Shown here one piece after another: positions 52,352-60,752 of a stretch of 64,000 nt of DNA; the first letter of the stretch is position 1, and the number at the start of each line of letters is the position of its first letter. The position numbers were made by a program, and so were the translations under genes. The DNA lies in NCBI GenBank assembly GCA_963277665.1, contig OY728153.1, forward strand, positions 276,370,250-276,434,249. Reading direction: 5' to 3'. This stretch comes from Viscum album (lineage: Eukaryota; Streptophyta; Magnoliopsida; Santalales; Viscaceae). The notes below the pieces were generated by a model. The model was not told the origin of the DNA. It did no database searches and saw only the letters and a list, made by a program, of their open reading frames with translations.

Positions 52352-55300
52352 TTAAGGCCCCGAACTTAAACATTACATAATCTTGAATTAAGTTAATAAT
52401 TCACATTGTGAATCGTTCCAGGTTTAGATCTTTAAATAATTAGGTTATAATTTATAAATAACAACTTAAATATTATAAGTATACACTTCTAGCCTAAATC
52501 CATTTTTTTTCATAAAACAAAAACACCTAAAAAAATATACTTGTTTTGTTCTATGTTTTAGATATCATGACTTTTCCATGATCCCATCTTTGACCCTATT
52601 TATCTTTAGGTCCTGTGAAAAACATTTCAAAATAGGGGACGATTATAATAATCTCTGTAAGGGTTAAATAAATAAATAAAACTATTAGTCTTTCAAAAAC
52701 ATGTAAACCATGTAACATTTATCATAAAGTAATACTTTTCACTATTAAGAAGTAGAAAAAACAATTCATTGAATATATGCTCATTTATTACCCTTTTTGT
52801 AACCAAAATATTACCATAAATCCCACATAAAGAAACATATAACATATAGAGGTTACTTGGGACATAAACATAATTAAATTTAATAACCACATGATTGAAT
52901 TCCACACATATAACTAAATGGAAAAGCCATATGACCGACTTCCACATCCAATGCATTGGATTTTATAAAAAAACCACCCATCATTGCTTTGTCATGTAAC
53001 CACCCATCATTTGGTTTATCACGAAATCACATGTTAAATTTCCAAGTACCATTATATAATCATCACACATTAAAAATTGAAAATATCAACATTTCAATAA
53101 TAAAATTTCATTTTCAATCACAAGAAATAATTTCAAGATATTGAAATTGTAAATCAACTTTAAAAACCATTTTCAATACCAAAATATGTAAAAAGGATAT
53201 ATGGTATTTATTTTCCATTTAAAAACATCATGACCTTTTAAGGAAGACAAATATTTAATAATACATGCAGCAGTAGAAAGGTCGTTGTCGCCGTATAAGT
53301 TAAAAACATTCCTTTTTTCATTTAGTAAAATGATAATTATAAAAAATATTCCCTTTGAATGAAATTAATAGTCAAAGGGGTTTATTATACACTTTTTAAA
53401 AGAAGTAGGTCTATATTATCAAAACTTGCGTCAATGAAATGAGATTGAGACAAAGTCCCTTACAAATTTTCAGAAGCCTAACAGTGTCACATAAAAATTC
53501 AGAAAATGAATTGATGAGAGAAAAAAGGGTCTCTCATAATTTGGGCAAAAATGGATAGAAATAACATACCCCAACATAAGAAAATGTAAATTAAAGGACA
53601 TAACATAAAATAAGTCTTGACAAAAAGTGGACGGTGAAAGGTTCACTTACCTTGAGTCCGAATCGTCACGTATGTTCCTTGTTCTTCCTGAATAATAAAC
53701 AGAAGTTAACTTATAATTTCTCCAGAACCTTTTTAAAGTTTAATATTCCTTTTATGTCACTTATTACCTTGCTATAACAACCATATAATTGTTTAAGTTT
53801 ATATCGGTCATTTGGTTGATGTTTGATATTTGAATAAAAATGAACTTGTTATAATTAAAAATTGTCCATGTGGTCAAAAGTAAATTATCTCCATAATGAT
53901 ATTTATGATTTATACATCATATATATCTATTATATATGTATTTAAAAAAGGACATTGCATTTGTATATAAAAATTGAAATGCACAGTTCATGGAGAGGGT
54001 AAGCCGTACGTACACATGAACACTACTTTAATTTCTTTTTCATATTTAAATAAATGAAAACTAAATGATACATAGGTATATTATAATCCAGTATAATATC
54101 TATTTTATATATGTTACATAAGTTCGTTAATTTCATCCTTTATATGTTCCATGTATACCATGAATGAGTAATATCACTTTAAGGGGGTAGTAGTACACAT
54201 TTCCTCAAATGAAATTATTGTATTTATACAACATGAAAATAATAAAGATATGTCATAAATGAGAATTACAGAAGCATAGAGATAAAATAAATATCATAAA
54301 TATCATATATAATTTAAGTTTTATCATATTGGCCACCATTTGAGGTGGTAGGGGAAAATTGAATAATCGTCGTTTCATGAAGCAGCAGTTCGCCTTACAC
54401 AGAAACAATATGTTGATATCAAATATATGGAGGTGTGTGTAAGTGTAGTTAGAATACTTATTATAAAACAACCAAGTATATTTAGGATACTAGTTTTTTT
54501 ATGTAATCAAATAATAATAATATCATTGGGAGTGGAGAAGGAAAAATAATAGAAAGGAACTGGAGAGAAGACATTACCTCAAAACAGGAAGATAAAGATG
54601 TTGGGATATTATTTTTGTTGAGTTGGGATGAACCAAGGGGGCTTGAGAGTTGTGAGTAAGGGTTATAGGTGTTATCCTTTTACAAGAGGGAGGCGGGGTA
54701 CTTTAAGAATTTTCGAATTTATTATATTATTATTAACTGATTTTTGAATTATAATGGCAAAAAAGTGATATATTTAGAATATAATATGAATATGGGTATA
54801 AATCCCCTCACAAAATTGGTTTTAGAATAGTTTATGTCAAGAAGGTAACATTATATTTTAGCAATAACCCTTAGTTAAATAAATTAACTCTTACCATGTC
54901 TTCTTGTATTTTCATAATATATGGTTACTATAGTTACTATAAAATGGGAAAAAACCCAAAATAGATCATTAATGACATTTTTAACATAATATATTTTAGT
55001 TTTCTGAATCTCAGATTATTATATCATTTAATAAAAAATTAATCGATTTGAAATCTCATTTATGTCAATATTTATACTATTCATATCATGACTTTTTAAA
55101 AATCTATAACAACTTGATTAATTCGAAGAAACATAGTTAATTAAAAGATAAAAAGTCATAAGAATCCATAAAATTCATGTATGGAATAAAAAGTTCCAAA
55201 ATAAATTTATTTTAATGTTTATAATCTCATTTATTTAAATCATTCATTAATAAGGAAATCACTACATCATCATTGCATCGTAAAATAAATTCATTTATTT

Positions 55301-56519
55301 GATGTCTGAAAATTATAAATAAAATATCATGACTTAAGAAATATTTTTATATTTTTTATAACTATTTTTAGTCTAAGTGATCACTTATATAATCACATAT
55401 AAAAATTGTTTTACTAAAATATACAGGTTATATTTTCTGTTACTTTAAATTAAAAGTAATTAAATCTCATTTTCACACACTGGTGGATCCACGGGGTCGT
55501 AAAATCGAAAAAAGGATGTCAATGGTCATAAATATATCATAAAATTGGGTTAGTACATGCTTTTGGGTAATTTAATATTATTATAATATAATTTTTTACC
55601 TTTATCTACCAGATTTACCTTTTAACTATGGTAAATAAAATATTTTCTGAAGTTACAATTCATAATGTCTAAAAATAAAAGTTACCTATTTACACAATTT
55701 GGACCTCCTAATTCCCAATATGGAATCATTTTTTCCAAATTAAAAACACATAAGTTGTATAAATTAATTTAAAATTAATTCACGTTGTCAAAACCAAAAA
55801 CGCGTTTTTAAGAAGTAAAAACTACCCAAATATTGACATCTGTTAGTGCCCCATTTCAAAGTGAAATTACTTCTAATGACCAAAATTGGATTAAATGATA
55901 AAAAAATAATCTTATTATAGTTTAAAACCAATTTAAAGGACAATATAATCATATAAATAAGTTATATGAAACGACAGTTTTGACATAAAATATAATATTT
56001 TTCACTCTACATTAAAAAAATGAACTTTATTAGAAAAATACCAAAAATTTATCCAAAACAATTTTGATGTCCTAAATCTGTAGAAGAAGATAATTATTTA
56101 AAATATAACATAGAAAAGTGAAAAAAATATATTTAAAAGAGATGCTCTATCAAAAGGTGGTAAAACGACCTTTTAAAAATATCAGAGTATTTTATGCTTA
56201 AAATTGGATTCATTATCATTTTAATCCTATAAAATTTATTGGATATATGTAAAACATTTAAAAAAAATGTATAATAATATTGTAGATAGTTATTTTACTT
56301 CATGCCATTATAATGGCAAGATGATAACTACTATTATATTATTGTTGTATAATTGTTTGGTATAACCCAATACTGTGTGCAATGTAGGATTTCAGAGAAA
56401 CCTGTTGTTGGGTTTCGAGTATTTTATCAGAAAAAGTGTTCTATTTAACATTAAATTAATTTCATATTCGTAAAATATTAATTAAGATTTATTATTCTAT
56501 AAATACTTGGGTCATTACA
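52352..56519 (-). repeat. LTR B2 (5' LTR of element B)
   Basis: It starts attaaggccccgaac (TG lost), shares aaacattacataat with B1, and ends cttgggtcattaca. The triple modules are at 53,980-54,405. Confidence 0.85.
53980..54405 (-). repeat. Triple modules, LTR B2
   Basis: The first core at 53,993 (gagagggtaagccgtacg) lies between cagttcatg and catgaacac, a 7-bp perfect stem (gttcatg/catgaac) with further partial pairing. The second, at about 54,181, and the third, at about 54,379 (gaagcagcagttcgcctt), are decayed but keep the spacing (188 and 198 bp). Confidence 0.75.
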
Positions 56520-56524
56520 TGTTA

Positions 56525-57045
56525 TAGGGTATGAAATTCATGAATCCATAGTATATCATATGCCTTGGTGTTGGGTATATTGTAAGGAATGATATGAGAT
56601 ATAAAACTACTAACATAACCTATATCATATTTTATAATATTTACATATCATAATTGTTTTTATATATGTGAATCATATCCAATAATTCAGTTATAATGAT
56701 CAATGTTAAATATTTACAACAAAATTAACATACACATAAATCTGATTTTTCATATGATGAAACATATGGGACAATCTAGAATAAATTAAAGCATAAAATA
56801 ATTAGTTGTGGGGTTATAAATTTTGTAATCATATTACATTTACTCATACATTAGATATGTATGAGAAAATTCATAGAGGGCTCAGGGACTATCCCAAAGG
56901 TCTATATAAAGAGACTAAAGTCCATGAAAATGCTATCCAAATTTTTGTGTGATTCTTATTAGTTACCAAAAGCTATATTCCCCTTATTTATATTTAATAA
57001 GAGGAAATATAGTACCATAGTTATAAGAAGGATCCAACCTAGGAA
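56525..57045. other. AT-rich stretch between element B and the GC-rich block
   Basis: About 520 bp with no gene or repeat landmark recognised. The words cctaggaattgg and atcctagggat at about 57,036-57,068 form a small imperfect inverted repeat at the composition boundary. Confidence 0.5.
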
Positions 57046-58583
57046 TTGGATGATTTTTATCCTAGGGATACTGTTTCGGTGCGGATGTGCGTCGGGTTAC
57101 GCTGTTCCGCCAGGACGCGTTCGCGCGTGCACCCGTCGACCCGAGGGGATGGGCGCGCGGCTTGTGGTCCCGCAGTCCCGCTTTCCAAGGGCGGGCGGCA
57201 TCCATCCCTTATTCAGGGGCGTCTGCTCCTTGATCGAAACCGGGATGATGGGATGTCGGCTTCTCCTTCCTTGGACGTCTCCTCGGAACTCGTCGCCTAA
57301 TCCGGGTCTCCCTCATAGACTTAAGAATGTTCGTGAATCTCGTTCCCGGCGCCATATCTTCATGGACACCGGTTAATTACGCTGCTTCCGCCCGGACGCT
57401 CCAAGGGGTCTGGACGGGGCAGCAACCTGCGGTGAGAAGGCCGGGTGGCTCTGGGTGCTGGGGGCGTGTCGTAACACTGCGGCTCTGCACATCTGTCTTC
57501 CGTCCCTAATAGGGCTTCTCGAAGGCATGATGGCCTGAGGCATCTCGTACTAGGTGCGGGGAACTGTGTCACCTGAGGTTTTCCTCAGCTTCCCGTGTTT
57601 AACACGGGGTATGCCGCGAGTTTAACGTCCAGCGGGGACGGCATCGGACCGATCAACACGAAAAGTGGATCAGATGACAGAACCCCTTGCGGGGAACCTC
57701 CGACGCTGGGGCCAGCACATGGGCGGCTTCCCAAGTAACGTGGAGTGAAGTGAAGTGGCATGACCCCACCGGGATGTGGCGGCCCGGGTAAGGATCAGGA
57801 TGGATGATGGAGTGAAGAGCTTGGACCCCGGAGGGGCTTCCTACGTACCGCGCGTTAGCACGGATCAAAGTCAACGTAGTTCGGGTATACAGTTTAACGT
57901 CATGCTGGACGTCGGCAAGCCGACTCACGAAGAGGTCGAGGCCGCCGGGCGGAGGATTGAACCGAACCACCTCACACGGAGGGGGATGGAACGGCCGGGT
58001 GGATCACAGTTTCACGTCATGCTGGACGATGAAAGGGGAAATGGAAAAGGGGGGCTGTGGGGTGGCACCGTGGAGATACACACAGGCAGTCTCCCACAGG
58101 GGCGGATTCATAGGTGAATCAACGCAAGCGTGAACCCTGGAGGGGTCCACTGATGGACGAACCGACGTAAATACGACCGGGACGACCAGGTGGTGGGCTT
58201 GGGCCTCAGGGAGGCTTCCTACGTACCCTGTATAGAAGACATGGATCAAAGTCCACGTAGTTCATTCTGTCAGGACTTACGCACTTGAGGTAGCCCGGAT
58301 ACTGCAAAACTCAGTTGGAAGGGACTTGGACCGAAAGCAAAAGACACCTCGATCCCAGTCAGACCCTCTACTGGCTTCGGCAGTGGGGAGGTGCAATGGA
58401 GATACACATGTGCAGCCTCCCACGAGAAACTAGGGGTTTGTAATACCCTGCCCCCGTAGGGAAAAGCCACTCCCATTAAATCGTCCCAAAAGGGGGACAA
58501 TCCCGACATCCCTACAGAGACGAGTGGGTGGGGGCCACATCCAAACCGGGGGAGACCCTGCGTGCGAGGCACGGGATCGAATG
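57046..58583. other. GC-rich segment, unassigned, with internal duplications
   Basis: Base composition changes abruptly to GC-rich and CpG-rich. Many overlapping frames exist on both strands, none with a family signature, and open frames are expected by chance at this composition. Segments are duplicated inside: cttcctacgtacc followed by ggatcaaagtc at 57,837-57,872 and again at about 58,212-58,251, and gtggagatacacac at 58,070 against atggagatacacat at 58,398. Single copies of the cagtttaacgtc word (57,890; diverged at 58,006) foreshadow the array that follows. It may be the LTR or non-coding end of the element that carries the PMD gene, or a separate repeat. Confidence 0.5.
57573..57608. 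other. Two adjacent perfect hairpins
   Basis: CTGAGGTTTTCCTCAG (57,573-57,588, 6-bp stem, TTTT loop) is followed three bases later by CCCGTGTTTAACACGGG (57,592-57,608, 7-bp stem, 3-base loop). Both stems are perfect. Function unknown. Confidence 0.75.
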
Positions 58584-59392
58584 ATGCGGACGGTTTAGCG
58601 TCTTGCCGGACGAAGTACAGTTTAACGTCATGTGTTGAGGACGAAGCGGACGGTTTAACGTCTTGCCGGACGAAGTACAGTTTAACGTCGTGTGTTGAGG
58701 ACGAAACACTTGGCAGTTTAACGTCTTGCAGCGCGGACGATGGGGGCTAGGCAGTTTAACGTCGTGCAGCTTGGACGGATGTGCAGTTTAACGTCATGCT
58801 GGACGAACATGCAGTTTAACGTCATGCTGGACGTACGCGCAGTTTAACGTCATGCGGGACGAAGCTGAACAGTTTAACGTCTTGTAGCTCGGACGTATGT
58901 GCAGTTTAACGTCATGCAGGGCATAGGTTGCCGGACGAATGTGCAGTTTAACGTCGTGCTGGGCATAGGTTGCCGGACGATGGTGCAGTTTAACGTCATG
59001 CTGGGCATAGGTTGCCGGACGAAGCACTTGGCAGTTTAACGTCTTGCAGCGCGGACGATGTACAGTTTAACGTCGTGCAGGACGTATATGCAGTTTAACG
59101 TCATGCTGGACGAATGCACAGTTTAACGTCATGCTGGACGAACATGCAGTTTAACGTCATGCTGGACGTACGCGCAGTTTAAAGTCATGCGGGACGAATG
59201 CTGAACAGTTTAACGTCTTGTAGCTCGGACGTATGTGCAGTTTAACGTCATGCAGGGCATAGGTTGCCGGACGAAGCACTTGGCAGTTTAATGTCTTGCA
59301 GTGCGGACGATGTACAGTTTAACGTCGTGCAGGACGTATATGCAGTTTAACGTCATGCTGGACGAATATGCAGTTTAACGTCATGCTGGACA
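58584..59392. repeat. cagtttaacgtc tandem array with higher-order repeats
   Basis: About 28 copies of a unit built on cagtttaacgtcatgctgg plus acgaa or acgta, spaced roughly 27-45 bp. Unit variants (cttgcagcgcgg, cttgtagctcgg, catgcagggcataggttg) recur in order. A multi-unit block around 58,798-58,945 repeats near 59,143-59,280, offset about 345 bp. Another block near 59,027 repeats near 59,277, offset about 250 bp. The open frames on either strand are periodic by-products. Confidence 0.9.
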
Positions 59393-59971
59393 TACGTGCG
59401 TGTCACTTCGCGCAAGCCTGGAGGGCCGCACGGGAAGACAACGCACGGTGCGGGCACCCAGGATGAGGATCATCGGGCGCCACGCAGGCGGGTACCCTTA
59501 GGAGGTCAACGGGGACGACCCTGGCAGATTGCGCGCAAAAAGGAAGCTTTGCGCGCAAAACTGCGGGCCGGCGCGCAATCGGGGCGGCTGGCGCGCAATT
59601 GGGCCAGCGCCTTGCGCGCGGATGCTTGAGAATGCTCACACCGGGCTTCGGATAGCGCGCGGGGGAAACGGCTAATTCTCTAATGAATGGCCACTTGAAA
59701 GATGGGGGGGTGCGCGCAATTGGGCCGGATTTCGCGCACCCCGGGGGCAATTGCGCGCACGCGGGTTCTTTTGCGCGCAAAGGCCTTAGGGTGAGTTTTT
59801 ATTCAAATGAAAGGAGCCAGCGGGGATTGCGCGCGAAGGCGGACCCCGAGGCTTTCTTGCGCGAAAGAAAGGAGGTTACCTGAAGTTCGTCATTGCGCGC
59901 GGAAGGGGTTGAATTGCACGCACGAGAGACGTTTCGACTTCCAGCAACCCTTGAAACGTGGGGGGTCGCCT

Positions 59972-59981
59972 TATATTTATA
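59972..59981 (+). promoter_or_regulatory. Possible upstream TATA element
   Basis: tatatttata lies in an otherwise GC-rich setting and is followed by ggcaacccc. It might be a second or older promoter about 490 bp upstream of the main TATA box. It is also a TATA on the minus strand. Confidence 0.35.
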
Positions 59982-60460
59982 GGCAACCCCGGGCGCGGAA
60001 TCCAGGGTGCGAGCGCGAAATTCTTCTCGCGGGCGCGGAATCGTCCACGGCGCGCCAGGGAGTCGCGCGGACCCGCGGCGCGCAAAATTGCGCGCCGGAC
60101 CGGCGCATTGCGCGCATCCCGGGGGGTTTGCGCGCGGACCATCACCTTTGCGCGCGGGCCTCTGAAATTCCGCGCAAGGCCTCCGGGCCCTCCGAAACAT
60201 CCTTCCGACTCCAAATATGACCTCGCTTTCCGCATCCGGAGCTTCGTTTGGGAACAACGGACTTTTCCGGCGTCTACAAAAGCCCCCCCTCGGAATCTGA
60301 TCGGCGAGAGGTCGCAACGATCGGGTTCCGAGGGAGACGCCGGAATGCCGAAGTCCTGGGCGACGCGGGACTGTGGCGCGCAAAAATGGGTGTCGGGCAC
60401 GAAAGCGGCCGATGCGGTCACGCAAAGCCTTTTCCGCGCAGCGCGGACCACGGCCTCGCC

Positions 60461-60468
60461 TATAAATA
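60461..60468 (+). promoter_or_regulatory. TATA box of the PMD gene
   Basis: tataaata followed by ggggcactgg stands alone in GC-rich sequence. A start site would be expected about 30 bp downstream, near 60,492. That gives a leader of about 260 nt before the ATG at 60,753. Confidence 0.7.
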
Positions 60469-60752
60469 GGGGCACTGGGTCCCTCCGTGCCGTACACTGG
60501 CCTTCCGCGCGATAAGCCTCTTTGCTCTCGTGCGCGAAATTGCCTTTTCCGGCGCGGAATTCGCTCGCTCGTCGCGCCAAACCGTCCGGTCTTCGCTCTG
60601 TTTTTGCGCGAATACCCGGGGTTTTTCGCGAAGGACTTCCCGATTGCGCGCCGTCCACTAGGATTGCGCGCCGCCTCTCAAACTTTTCCACCAGCCTCGT
60701 CCGATTCCGCACACTTCATCCCTTAACCCGCACGACTCCCGAATCTTCCGGG

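Larger units (their letters stand above)
45569..56519 (-). mobile_element. Element B: gag-only LTR retrotransposon (LARD-like)
   Basis: An 11.0-kb minus-strand element with LTRs of 4,237 bp (45,569-49,805) and 4,168 bp (52,352-56,519). The target sites are tgtca (45,564-45,568) and tgtta (56,520-56,524), one mismatch. The primer site (about 52,337-52,350) is a near-perfect tRNA-Met complement and the polypurine tract is at 49,806-49,821. The 2.5-kb interior has a short zinc-knuckle Gag-like frame and a tRNA-like segment. LTR divergence looks greater than in A, so B is probably older. Its LTR start (tgtaaggacc in element sense) is identical for ten bases to that of F. Confidence 0.88.
59405..60680. 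promoter_or_regulatory. Leader region studded with gcgcgcaa motifs
   Basis: The palindromic core gcgcgc, usually as ttgcgcgcaa or a close variant, recurs more than twenty times between the array and the gene. Examples are at 59,529, 59,549, 59,571, 59,591, 59,712, 59,751, 59,771, 60,078, 60,089, 60,108, 60,128 and 60,148, thinning to about 60,664. Copies lie on no fixed period. Long minus-strand frames here (59,876-60,712 and 59,799-60,497) are rich in Arg, Ala and Cys because of the motif and show no domain, so I do not call them genes. A role in transcription or chromatin is inferred only from the position upstream of the gene. Confidence 0.6.

Noticed and set aside
57046..57800. Ribosomal RNA gene or spacer as the source of the GC-rich block
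   Set aside because: No conserved 18S, 5.8S or 25S words were recognised, and the array and PMD gene do not fit an rDNA spacer.
57046..58750. Numerous overlapping frames of 60-113 codons in the unassigned GC-rich segment
   Set aside because: They overlap on both strands, follow the internal duplications and the array, and none has a family signature.
58562..59027. Frames encoding repeated TSCRTKYSLTSC or QHDVKLH peptides
   Set aside because: They are direct translations of the tandem array and change with unit variants.
58584..59392. CRISPR-like array
   Set aside because: The units lack unique spacers of constant length, the context is a plant genome, and no cas genes are present. It is a satellite-type tandem array.
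59529..60680. gcgcgcaa motifs as classical E2F sites
   Set aside because: The E2F consensus has TTT followed by S-S-CGC or S-GCGC. The common form here, ttgcgcgcaa, does not fit exactly, so I do not claim E2F binding.
59799..60712. Long minus-strand frames of 232 and 278 codons in the GC-rich leader
   Set aside because: They are Arg/Ala-rich translations of the gcgcgcaa motif, overlap each other and plus-strand frames, and show no domain. GC-rich DNA has few stop codons.
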